DNA from: Megachile rotundata
Lineage: Eukaryota; Arthropoda; Insecta; Hymenoptera; Megachilidae
DNA length: 64,000 bases
Reading direction: 5' to 3'
Assembly: GCF_050947335.1 (NCBI RefSeq)
Contig: NW_027473494.1
Span: 1-64,000, forward strand
The notes below the pieces were generated by a model. The model was given only the letters and a program-made list of their open reading frames with translations. It did not search any database and was not told where the DNA came from. The position numbers were made by a program, and so were the translations under genes. How positions within the stretch are numbered: the first letter of the stretch is position 1; each line of letters starts with the position of its first letter. Below are positions 43,131-55,010 of the stretch, in pieces.

Positions 43131-43866
43131 GCACAATATGGCTAATAATATGAGTTAGATTGATAATAATAAGAGTAATGAGTATAGTAATTGTCGTTCT
43201 ATCGATCATATCTGCATAATATGGTTAACAGTATGAGTTAGATTGATAATAATAAGAGTAATAAGTATAGTAATTGTCGTTATATCGATCATATAACCAT
43301 AATATGGCTAATAGCATGAGTTGGATTGATAATAATAAGAGTAATGAGTATAGTAATTGTCGTTCTATCGATCATATCTGCATAATATGGTTACAAATAT
43401 GAGTTAGATTGATAATAGTGAGTGTAATAAATATAGTAATTGTCGTTCTATCGATCATTTAACCATAATATGGCTAATAATATGAGTTAGATTGATAATA
43501 ATAAGAGTAATAAGTATAGTAATTGTCGCTCTATCGATAATATAAGCATAATATGGCTAATAATATGAGTTAGATTGATAATACTAAGGGTAGTGAGTAT
43601 AGTAATTCTCGTTCTATCGATCATATAAGCATAATATGGCTAATAATATGAGTTGGATTGATAATAGTAAGAGTAATAAGTATAGTAATTGTTGTTCTAT
43701 CGATCATATAAGCATAATATGGCTAATAATATGTGTTAGATAGATAATAATAAGAGTAGTGAGTAGAGTAATTCTCGTTCTATCGATCATATAATAATAA
43801 TATGGCTAATAATATGAGTTAGATTGAAAATACTAAGAGTAGTGAGTATAGTAATTGTCGTTCTAT
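43060..43866. repeat. Satellite segment copied at about 55,011-55,900
   Basis: Order A, E, AACAGTATG, F, E, a private TTACAAATATG monomer (43,391), C, ATTTAACC, GCTCTATCG, B with GGGTAG, AATAGTAAGAG, and ATGTGTTAGATAG (43,731). The partner has TTAAAAATATG at 55,342 (offset 11,951) and ATGTGTTAG at 55,765 (offset 12,034). The 83-bp change is one extra B monomer near 55,690 in the partner. Both offsets are one base short of a multiple of 83 because of the deletion near 54,728. Confidence 0.8.
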
Positions 43867-45060
43867 CGATAATATAAGCATAATATGGCTAATAATATGA
43901 GTTAGATTGATAATACTAAGAGTAGTGAGTACAGTAATTGTCGTTCTATCGATCATATAAGCATAATATGGCTAATAATATGAGTTAGATTGATAATAAT
44001 AAGAGTAGTAAGTATAGTATTTGTCGTTCTATCGATCATATAACCATAATATGGCTAATAATACGAGTTAGATTGATAATAATAAGAGTAATAAGTATAG
44101 TAATTGTCGTTCTATCGATCATTTAACCATAACATGGCTAATAATATGAGTTAGATTGATAATAATAAGAGTAATAAGTATAGTAATTGTCGTTCTATCG
44201 ATAATATAAGCATAATATGGCTAATAATATGAGTTAGATTGATAACACTAAGGGTAGTGAGTATAGTAATTCTCGTTCTATCGATCATATAAGCATAATA
44301 TGGCTAATAATATGAGTTGGATTGATAATAATAAGAGTAATGAGTATAGTAATTGTAGTTCTATCGATCATATCTGCATAATATGGTTAATAATATGAGT
44401 TAGATTCATAATAATAACAGTAATAAGTATAGTAATTGTCGTTCTATCGATCATTTAAGCATAATATGGCTAATAATATGAGTTAGATTGATAATAATAA
44501 GAGTAATAAGTATAGTAATTATCGTTCTATCGGTCATTTAAGCATAATATGGCGAATAATATGAGTTGGGTTGATAAAACTAAGAATAATAAGTATAGTA
44601 ACTGTCGTTCTATCGATCATATAAGCATAATATGGTTAATAATATGAGTTAGAATGATAATAATAAGAGTAATAAGTATAGTAATTGTCGTTCTATCGAT
44701 CATATCTGCATAATATGGTTAATAATGCGAGTTAGATTGATAATAATAAGAGTAATAAGTATAGTATTTGTCGTTCTATCGATCATATAAGCATAATATG
44801 GCTAATAATATGAGTTAGATTGATAATAATAAGAGTAATAAGTATAGTAATTGTCGTTCTATCGATCATATAATAATAATATGGCTAATAATATGAGTTA
44901 GATTGAAAATACTAAGTGTAGTGAATATAGTAATTGTCGTTCTATCGATCATATAAGCATAATATGGCTAATAATATGAGTTAGATTGATAATACTAAGG
45001 GTAGTGAGTATAGTAATTCTCGTTCTATCGATCATATAAGCATAATATGGCTAATAATAT
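43867..45060. repeat. Irregular satellite block with an H monomer
   Basis: About 14 monomers without a clear HOR: J, GTACAG, AAGTATAGTATTTG, ATTTAACCATAACATGG, GATAACACTAAGGG, E, I, an H monomer (GGG at 44,568), TTAGAATG, AATGCGAG, TTGAAAATACTAAGTG. The H neighbourhood resembles the same part of U and the 485-bp segment, but ATTATCG at about 44,520 is private. No non-satellite sequence. Confidence 0.65.
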
Positions 45061-46085
45061 GAGTTAGATTGATAATAATAAGAGTAATAAGTACAGTAAT
45101 TGTCGTTCTATCGATCATATAAGCATAATAAGGCTAATAATATGAGTTAGAGTGATAATACTAAGAGCAGTGAGTATAGTAATTCTCATTCTATCGATCA
45201 TATAAGCATAACATGACTAATAATATGAGTTAGATTGATAATAATAAGAGTAATAAGTATAGTAATTGTCGTTCTCTCGATCATATAAGCATAATATGGC
45301 TAATAATATGATTTAGAGTGATAATACTAAGAGTAGTGAGTATAGTAATTCTCATTCTATCGATCATATAAGCATAATATGGCTAATAATAGGAGTTAGA
45401 TTGATAATAATAACAGTAATAAGTATGGTAATTGTCGTTCTATCGATAATATAAGCATAATATGGCTATTAATATGAGTTAGATTCACAATAATAAGAGT
45501 AATAAGTATAGTAATTGTCGTTCTATCGATCATATAAGCATAATATGGCTAATAATATGAGTTAGATTTATAATAATAGCAGTAATAAGAATAGTAATTG
45601 TCGTTCTATCGATCATATAAGCACAATATGGCTAATAATATGAGTTAGATTGATAATAATAAGAGTAATAAGTATGGTAATTGTCGTTCTATCGATCATA
45701 TAAGCATAATATGGCTAATAATATGAGTTAGATTGATAATACTAAGTGTAATAAGTATAGTAATTGTCGTTCTATCGATCATAATTGCATAATATGGTTA
45801 AGAATATGAGTTAGATTGATAATAATAAGAGCAATGAGTATAGTAATTGTCGTACTATCGATCATATAAGCATAATATGGCTAATAATATGAGTTAGATT
45901 GATAATAATAAGTGTAAAAAGTAGAGTAATTGTCGTTCGATCGATCATATCTGCATAATATGGTTAATAATATGAGTTAGATTGATAATAATAAGAGTAA
46001 TGAGTATAGTAATTGTCGTACTATCGATCATATAAGCATAATATGGCTAATAATGTGAGTTAGATTGATAATAGTGAGTGCAATA
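45060..46085. repeat. Satellite segment copied at about 60,580-61,855
   Basis: Shared order: GTACAG (45,091), ATAAGGC, TTAGAGTG, CATGACTAAT, TCTCTCG, ATAATAGGAG, GGCTATTAAT, TTCACAATAAT, TTTATAATAATA, GCAC, A, then G with TTAAGAATATG (45,798), E, D, E, C. In the partner GTACAG is at 60,611 (offset 15,520) and TTAAGAAT at 61,567 (offset 15,769). The 249-bp change equals three extra monomers (F, E, C) near 61,190-61,440. The right part also resembles the Q module. Confidence 0.78.
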
Positions 46086-47560
46086 AATATAGTAATTGTC
46101 GTTCTATCGCTCATATAAGCACAATATGGCTAATAATATGCGTTAGATTGATAATAATAAGAGTAATAAGTATAGTAATTGTCGTTCTATCGATCATATA
46201 AGCATAATATGGCTAATAATATGAGTTAGATTGATAATAATAAGTGTAATAAGTATAGTAATTGTCGTTCTATCGGTCATTTAAGCATAATATGGCTAAT
46301 AATATGAGTCAGATTGATAATAATAACAGTAATAAGTATAGTAATTGTCGTTCTATCGATAATATAAGCATAATATGGCTAATAATATGAGTTAGATTGA
46401 TAATACTAAGAGTAGTGAGTATAGTAATTCTCGTTCTATCGATCATATAATCATAATATGGCTAATAATATGAGTTAGATTGATAATACTAAGAGTAGTG
46501 AGTATATTAATTGTCGTTCTATCGATCATATAAGCATAATATGGCTAATAATATGAGTTAGATTGATAATAATAACAGTAATAAGTAGAGTAATTGTCGT
46601 TCTATCGATAATATAAGCATAATATGGCTAATAATATGAGTTAGGTTGATAATAATAAGAGTAATAAGTATAGTAAATGTCGCGCTATCGATCATATCTG
46701 CATAATATGGTTAATAATATGAGTTAGATTGATAATAGTGAGTGTAATAAGTATAGTAATTGACGTTCTGTCGATCATATTAGCATAATATGGTTAATAA
46801 TATGAGTTAGATTGATAATAGTGAGTGTAATAAGTATAGTAATTGTCGTTCTGTCGATCATATTAGCATAATATGGTTAATAATATGAGTTAGATTGATA
46901 ATAATAAGAGTAATAAGTATAGTATTTGTCGTTCTATCGATCATATAAGCATAATATGGCTAATAATACGAGTTAGATTGATAATAATAAGAGTAATGAG
47001 TATAGTAATTGTCGTTCTATCGATCATATCTGCATAATATGGTTAACAGTATGAGTTAGATTGATAATAATAAGAGTAATAAGTATAGTAATTGTCGTTA
47101 TATCGATCATATAACCATAATATTGCTAATAGCATGAGTTGGATTGATAATAATAAGAGTAATGAGTATAGTAATTGTCGTTCTATCGATCATATCTGCA
47201 TAATATGGTTAACTGTATGAGTTAGATTGATAATAATAAGAGTAATAAGTATAGTAATTGTCGTTATATCGATCATATAACCATAATATGGCTAATAGCA
47301 TGAGTTGGATTGATAATAATAAGAGTAATGAGTATAGTAATTGTCGTTCTATCGATCATATCTGCATAATATGGTTAATAATATGAGTTAGATTGATAAT
47401 AGTGAGTGTAATAAATATAGTAATTGTCGTTCTATCGCTCATATAATCATAATATGACTAATAATATGAGTTAGATTGATAATAATAAGAGTAATGAGTA
47501 TAGTAATTGTCGTTCTATCGATCATATCTGCATAATATGGTTAACAGTATGAGTTAGATT
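46085..47560. repeat. Satellite block with CGCGC-marked and TTGACG-marked monomers
   Basis: 46,130-46,560 follows A, A, TCGGTCATTTAAGC, GAGTCAG, J, B, GTATATTAATTG as in U. A monomer with GTTAGGTTG and AAATGTCGCGCTATCG (CGCGCT at 46,681) follows; the same monomer occurs at 58,217 and 59,379. C-like monomers with TTGACGTTCTGTCGATCATATTAGC come next (GACG at 46,762; partner at 56,804). The TATTGCTAATAGCATG change at 47,121 recurs at 57,163, so about 46,735-47,200 pairs with 56,777-57,242. AACTGTATG at 47,211 recurs at 57,585, with four extra monomers in between in the partner. Confidence 0.72.
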
Positions 47561-48810
47561 GATAATAATAAGAGTAATAAGTATAGTAATTGTCGTTCTA
47601 TCGATCATTTAACCATAATATGGCTAATAATATGAGTTAGATTGGTAATAATAAGAGTAATAAGTATAGTAATTGTCGTTCTATCGATAATATAAGCATA
47701 ATATGGCTAATAATATGAGTTAGATTGATAATACTAAGGGTAGGGAGTATAGTTATTCTCGTTCTATCGATCATATAAGCATAATATGGCTAATAATATG
47801 AGTTGGATTGATAATAATAAGAGTAATAAGTATAGTAATTGTAGTTCTATCGATCATATCTGCATAATATGGTTAATAATATGAGTTAGATTCATAATAA
47901 TAACAGTAATAAGTATAGTAGTTGTCGTTCTATCGATCATTTAAGCATAATATGGCTAATAATATGAGTTAGATTGATAATAATAAGAGTAATAAGTGTA
48001 GTAATTGTCGTTCTATCGGTCATTTAAGCATAATATGGCGAATAATATGAGTTGGGTTGATAAAACTAAGAATAATAAGTATAGTAACTGTCGTTCTATC
48101 GATCATATAAGCATAATATGGTTAATAATATGAGTTAGAATGATAATAATAAGAGTAATAAGTATAGTAATTGTCGTTCTATCGATCATATCTGCCTAAT
48201 ATGGTTAATAATATGAGTTAGATTGATAATAGTGAGTGTAATAAGTATAGTAATTGTCGTTCTGTCGATCATATTAGCATAATATGGTTAATAATATGAG
48301 TTAGATTGATAATAATAAGAGTAATAAGTATAGTATTTGTCGTTCTATCGATCATATAAGCATAATATGGCTAATAATACGTGTTAGATTGATAATAATA
48401 AGAGTAATAAGTATAGTAATTGTCGTTCTATCGATCATATAAACACAATATGGCTAATAATATGAGTTAGATTGATAATAATAAGAGTAATGAGTATAGT
48501 AATTGTCGTTCTATCGATCATATCTGCATAATATGGTTAACAGTATGAGTTAGATTGATAATAATAAGAGTAATAAGTATAGTAATTGTCGTTATATCGA
48601 TCATATAACCATAATATGGCTAATAGCATGAGTTGGATTGATAATAATAAGAGTAATGAGTATAGTAATTGTCGTTCTATCGATCATGTCTGCATAATAT
48701 GGTTAATAATATGAGTTAGATTGATAATAGTGAGTGTAATAAATATAGTAATTGTCGTTCTGTCGATCATATTAGCATAATATGGTTAATAATATGAGTT
48801 AGATTGATAA
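47560..48810. repeat. Satellite segment copied at 62,167-63,417
   Basis: The order ATTTAACC, J, B with GGGTAG, GTTGG, TGTAGTTC, I with TAGTTGTCG, AAGTGTAG, H (GGG at 48,054), TTAGAATG, CTGCCTAAT (48,194), TTCTGTCG, ATTTG, AAACAC, E, AACAGTATG, F, E, C, TTCTGTCG is repeated at offset 14,607 (176 x 83 - 1). Differences are point changes only: TAGGGAG and GTTATTC near 47,744-47,757, ACGTGTTAG near 48,380 and CATGTCTGC near 48,690 in this copy; ATGGCCG near 62,197 and GTTGTTCTG near 62,864 in the other. Confidence 0.85.
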
Positions 48811-50880
48811 TAATAAGAGTAATAAGTATAGTATTTGTCGTTCTATCGATCATATAAGCATAATATGGCTAATAATACGAGTTAGATTGATAATACTAAG
48901 AGTAGTGAGTATAGTAATTCTCGTTCTATCGATCATATAAGGATAATATGGCTAATAATATGAGTTAGATTGATAATAATAAGAGTAATGAGTATAGTAA
49001 TTGTAGTTCTATCGATCATTTAAGCATAATATGGCTGATAATATGAGTTAGATTGATAATAATAAGAGTAATGAGTATAGTAATTGTAGTTCTATCGATC
49101 ATATCTGCATAATATGGTTAATAATATGAGTTAGATTGATAATAATAAGAGTAATAAGTATAGTAATTGTCGTTCTATCGATCATATAAGCATAATATGG
49201 CTAATAATATGAGTTAGATTGATAATACTAAGAGTAGTGAGTATAGTAATTCTCATTCTATCGATCATATAAGCATAATATGGCTAATAATATGACTTAG
49301 ATAGATAATAATAAGAGTAATGAGTATAGTAACTGTAGTTCTATCGATCATATCTGCATAATATGGTTAATAATATGAGTTAGATTCATAATAATAACAG
49401 TAATAAGTATAGTAATTGTCGTTCTATCGATCATTTAAGCATAATATGGCTAATAATATGAGTTAGATTGATAATACTAAGGGTAGTGAGTATAGTAATT
49501 CTCGTTCTATCGATCATATAAGCATAATATGGCTAATAATATGAGTTGGATTGATAATAATAAGAGTAATAAGTATAGTAATTGTCGTTCTATCGATCAT
49601 ATAAGCATAATATGCCTAATAATATGAGTTAGATTGATAATACTAAGAGTAGTGAGTATAGTAATTCTCATTCTATCGATCATATAAGCATAATATGGCT
49701 AATAATATGAGTTAGACAGATAATAATAAGAGTAATGAGTATAGTAATTGTAGTTCTATCGATCATATCTGCATAATATGGTTAATAATATGAGTTAGAT
49801 TCATAATAATAATAGTAATAAGTATAGTAATTGTCGTTCTATCGATAATATAACCATAATATGGCTAATAATATGAGTTAAATTGATAATACTAAGAGTA
49901 GTGAGTATAGTAATTCTCGTTCTATCGATCATATAAGCATAATATCGCTAATAATATGAGTTAGATTGATAATAATAAGAGTAATAAGTACAGTAATTGT
50001 CGTTCTATCGATCATATAAGCATAATAAGGCTAATAATATGAGTTAGAGTGATAATACTAAGAGTAGTGAGTATAGTAATTCTCATTCTATCGATCATAT
50101 AAGCATAATATGACTAATAATATGAGTTAGATTGATAATAATAAGAGTAATAAGTATAGTAATTGTCGTTCTCTCGATCATATAAGCATAATATGGCTAA
50201 TAATATGAGTTAGAGTGATAATACTAAGAGTAGTGAGTATAGTAATTCTCATTCTATCGATCATATAAGCATAATAAGCCTAATAATATGAGTTAGATAG
50301 ATAATAATAAGAGTAATGAGTATAGTAATTGTAGTTCTATCGATCATATCTGCATAATATGGTTAATAATATGAGTTAGATTGATAATAATAAGAGTAAT
50401 AAGTATAGTAATTGTCGTTCTATCGATCATATAAGCATAATATGGCTAATAATATGAGTTAGAGTGATAATACTAAGAGTAGTGAGTATAGTAATTCTCA
50501 TTCTATCGATCATATAAGCATAATATGGCTAATAATAGGAGTTAGATTGATAATAATAACAGTAATAAGTATAGTAATTGTCGTTCTATCGATAATATAA
50601 GCATAATATGGCTATTAATTTGAGTTAGATTCACAATAATAAGAGTAATAAGTATAGTAATTGTCGTTCTATCGATCATATAAGCATAATATGGTTAATA
50701 ATATGAGTTAGATTTATAATAATAAGAGTAATAAGTATAGTAATTGTCGTTCTATCGATCATATCTGCCTAATATGGTCAATAATATGAGTTAGATTGAT
50801 AATAGTGAGTGTAATAAGTATAGTAATTGTCGTTCTGTCGATCATATTAGCATAATATGGTTAATAATATGAGTTAGATT
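48810..50880. repeat. Irregular satellite block
   Basis: About 25 monomers: ATAAGGAT, GGCTGATAAT near 49,034, repeated TGTAGTTC/CATATCTGC, GACTTAGATAG, I, B with GGGTAG, ATGCCTAAT near 49,613, GTTAGACAG near 49,714, ATAATAGTAAT, TTAAATTG near 49,879, ATATCGC near 49,944, GTACAG, CATGACTAAT-like ATATGACTAAT, TCTCTCG, ATAAGCC, ATAATAGGAG, GGCTATTAATTTG and TTCACAATAAT. The last part matches Q and 45.3-45.6 kb. Private point changes are frequent here. CTGCCTAAT at 50,767 with GGTCAATAAT begins the series that becomes the 1,743-bp HOR. Confidence 0.65.
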
Positions 50881-53800
50881 GATAATAATAAGAGTAATAA
50901 GTATAGTATTTGTCGTTCTATCGATCATATAAGCATAATATGGCTAATAATACGAGTTAGATTGATAATAATAAGAGTAATAAGTATAGTAATTGTCGTT
51001 CTATCGATCATATAAGCATAATATGGCTAATAATATGAGTTAGATTGATAATACTAAGAGTAGTGAGTATAGTAATTGTCGTTCTATCGATCATATAAGC
51101 ATAATATGGTTAATAATATGAGTTAGATTTATAATAATAAGAGTAATAAGTATAGTAATTGTCGTTCTATCGATCATATCTGCCTAATATGGTTAATAAT
51201 ATGAGTTAGATTGATAATAGTGAGTGTAATAAGTATAGTAATTGTCGTTCTGTCGATCATATTAGCATAATATGGTTAATAATATGAGTTAGATTGATAA
51301 TAATAAGAGTAATAAGTATAGTATTTGTCGTTCTATCGATCATATAAGCATAATATGGCTAATAATACGAGTTAGATTGATAATAATAAGAGTAATAAGT
51401 ATAGTAATTGTCGTTCTATCGATCATATAAGCATAATATGGCTAATAATATGAGTTAGATTGATAATACTAAGAGTAGTGAGTATAGTAATTGTCGTTCT
51501 ATCGATCATATAAGCATAATATGGCTAATAATATGAGTTAGATTGATAATAATAACAGTAATAAGTAGAGTAATTGTCGTTCTATCGATAATATAAGCAT
51601 AATATGGCTAATAATATGAGTTAGATTGATAATACTAAGAGTAGTGAGTATAGTAATTGTCGTTCTATCGATCATATAAGCATAATATGGCTAATAATAT
51701 GAGTTAGATTGATAATAATAAGAGTAATAAGTATAGTAATTGTCGTTATATCGATCATATAACCATAATATGGCTAATAGCATGAGTTGGATTGATAATA
51801 ATAAGAGTAATGAGTATAGTAATTGTCGTTCTATCGATCATATCTGCATAATATGGTTAATAATATGAGTTAGATTGATAATAGTAAGTGTAATAAATAT
51901 AGTAATTGTCGTTCTATCGCTCATATTAGCACAATATGGCTAATAACATGAGTTAGATTGATAATAATAAGAGTAATAAGTATAGTATTTGTCGTTCTAT
52001 CGATCATATAAGCATAATATGGCTAATAATACGAGTTAGATTGATAATAATAAGAGTAATAAGTATAGTAATTGTCGTTCTATCGATCATATAAGCATAA
52101 TATGGCTAATAATATGAGTTAGATTGATAATACTAAGAGTAGTGAGTATAGTAATTGTCGTTCTATCGATCATATAAGCATAATATGGCTAATAATATGA
52201 GTTAGATTGATAATAATAACAGTAATAAGTAGAGTAATTGTCGTTCTATCGATAATATAAGCATAATATGGCTAATAATATGAGTTAGATTGATAATACT
52301 AAGAGTAGTGAGTATAGTAATTGTCGTTCTATCGATCATATAAGCATAATATGGCTAATAATATGAGTTAGATTGATAATAATAAGAGTAATAAGTATAG
52401 TAATTGTCGTTCTATCGATCATATAAGCACAATATGGCTAATAATATGAGTTAGATTGATAATAATAAGAGTAATGAGTATAGTAATTGTCGTTCTATCG
52501 ATCATATCTGCATAATATGGTTAATAATATGAGTTAGATTCATAATAATAACAGTAATAAGTATAGTAATTGTCGTTCTATCGATCATTTGAGCATAATA
52601 TGGCTAATAATATGAGTTAGATTGATAATAATAAGAGTAATAAGTATAGTATTTGTCGTTCTATCGATCATATAAGCATAATATGGCTAATAATATGAGT
52701 TAGATTGATAATAATAAGAGTAATAAGTATAGTAATTGTCGTTCTATCGATCATATAAGCATAATATGGCTAATAATATGAGTTAGATTGATAATACTAA
52801 GAGTAGTGAGTATAGTAATTGTCGTTCTATCGATCATATAAGCATAATATGGTTAATAATATGAGTTAGATTTATAATAATAAGAGTAATAAGTATAGTA
52901 ATTGTCGTTCTATCGATCATATCTGCCTAATATGGTTAATAATATGAGTTAGATTGATAATAGTGAGTGTAATAAGTATAGTAATTGTCGTTCTGTCGAT
53001 CATATTAGCATAATATGGTTAATAATATGAGTTAGATTGATAATAATAAGAGTAATAAGTATAGTATTTGTCGTTCTATCGATCATATAAGCATAATATG
53101 GCTAATAATACGAGTTAGATTGATAATAATAAGAGTAATAAGTATAGTAATTGTCGTTCTATCGATCATATAAGCATAATATGGCTAATAATATGAGTTA
53201 GATTGATAATACTAAGAGTAGTGAGTATAGTAATTGTCGTTCTATCGATCATATAAGCATAATATGGCTAATAATATGAGTTAGATTGATAATAATAACA
53301 GTAATAAGTAGAGTAATTGTCGTTCTATCGATAATATAAGCATAATATGGCTAATAATATGAGTTAGATTGATAATACTAAGAGTAGTGAGTATAGTAAT
53401 TGTCGTTCTATCGATCATATAAGCATAATATGGCTAATAATATGAGTTAGATTGATAATAATAAGAGTAATAAGTATAGTAATTGTCGTTATATCGATCA
53501 TATAACCATAATATGGCTAATAGCATGAGTTGGATTGATAATAATAAGAGTAATGAGTATAGTAATTGTCGTTCTATCGATCATATCTGCATAATATGGT
53601 TAATAATATGAGTTAGATTGATAATAGTAAGTGTAATAAATATAGTAATTGTCGTTCTATCGCTCATATTAGCACAATATGGCTAATAACATGAGTTAGA
53701 TTGATAATAATAAGAGTAATAAGTATAGTATTTGTCGTTCTATCGATCATATAAGCATAATATGGCTAATAATACGAGTTAGATTGATAATAATAAGAGT

Positions 53801-54365
53801 AATAAGTATAGTAATTGTCGTTCTATCGATCATATAAGCATAATATGGCTAATAATATGAGTTAGATTGATAATACTAAGAGTAGTGAGTATAGTAATTG
53901 TCGTTCTATCGATCATATAAGCATAATATGGCTAATAATATGAGTTAGATTGATAATAATAACAGTAATAAGTAGAGTAATTGTCGTTCTATCGATAATA
54001 TAAGCATAATATGGCTAATAATATGAGTTAGATTGATAATACTAAGAGTAGTGAGTATAGTAATTGTCGTTCTATCGATCATATAAGCATAATATGGCTA
54101 ATAATATGAGTTAGATTGATAATAATAAGAGTAATAAGTATAGTAATTGTCGTTCTATCGATCATATAAGCACAATATGGCTAATAATATGAGTTAGATT
54201 GATAATAATAAGAGTAATGAGTATAGTAATTGTCGTTCTATCGATCATATCTGCATAATATGGTTAATAATATGAGTTAGATTCATAATAATAACAGTAA
54301 TAAGTATAGTAATTGTCGTTCTATCGATCATTTGAGCATAATATGGCTAATAATATGAGTTAGAT
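50880..54365. repeat. 21-monomer HOR (1,743 bp), two tandem copies
   Basis: Copies run about 50,880-52,622 and 52,623-54,365. Markers spaced exactly 1,743 bp: CTGCCTAAT at 51,182 and 52,925; AATAGTAAGTGTAATAAATATAG (AGTAAG part near 51,891 and 53,634); CATTTGAGC (GAG at 52,591 and 54,334). Inside each copy an 8-monomer (664 bp) repeat is seen, with AATAAGTAGAGTAATTG at 51,564 and 52,228. A 5-monomer (415 bp) step connects CTGCCTAAT at 50,767 and 51,182 at the left edge. The two copies look almost the same at the positions read; one visible difference is TACGAG against TATGAG at the very start. Confidence 0.88.
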
Positions 54366-55010
54366 TGATAATAATAAGAGTAATAAGTATAGTAATTGTC
54401 GTTCTATCGATCATATAAGCACAATATGGCTAATAATATGAGTTAGATTGATAATAATAAGAGTAATGAGTATAGTAATTGTCGTTCTATCGATCATATC
54501 TGCATAATATGGTTAACAATATGAGTTAGATTGATAATAATAAGAGTAATAGGTATAGTAATTGTCGTTATATCGATCATATAACCATAATATGGCTAAC
54601 AGCATGAGTTGGATTGATAATAATAAGAGTAATGAGAATAGTAATTGTCGTTCTATCGATCATATCTGCATAATATGGTTGATAATATGAGTTAGATTGA
54701 TAATGGTGAGTGTAATAAATATAGTAATGTCCTTCTATCGCTCATATTAGCACAATATGGCTAATAACATGAGTTAGATTGATAATAATAAGAGTAATAA
54801 GTATAGTAATTGTCGTTCTATCGATCATATAAGCATAATATGGCTAATAATATGAGTTAGATTGATAATAATAAGAGTAATAAGTATAGTAATTGTCGTT
54901 CTATCGATAATATAAGCATAATATGGCTAATAATATGAGTTAGATTGATAATACTAAGGGTAGTCAGTATAGTAATTCTCGTTCTATCGATCATATAAGC
55001 ATAATATGGC
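54365..55010. repeat. Degenerate satellite monomers at the edge of the 1,743-bp HOR
   Basis: Several private changes cluster between about 54,520 and 54,735: AACAATATG, AATAGGTATAG, AACAGCATG, GAGAATAG, GGTTGATAAT, AATGGTGAG, and GTAATGTCCTTC, which lacks one base and carries G to C. The missing base near 54,728 sets all later spacings to a multiple of 83 minus 1. From 54,780 to 55,010 ordinary A, J and B (AGTCAGTATAG) monomers return. The cluster is compatible with an old block edge that has not been homogenised. Confidence 0.7.
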
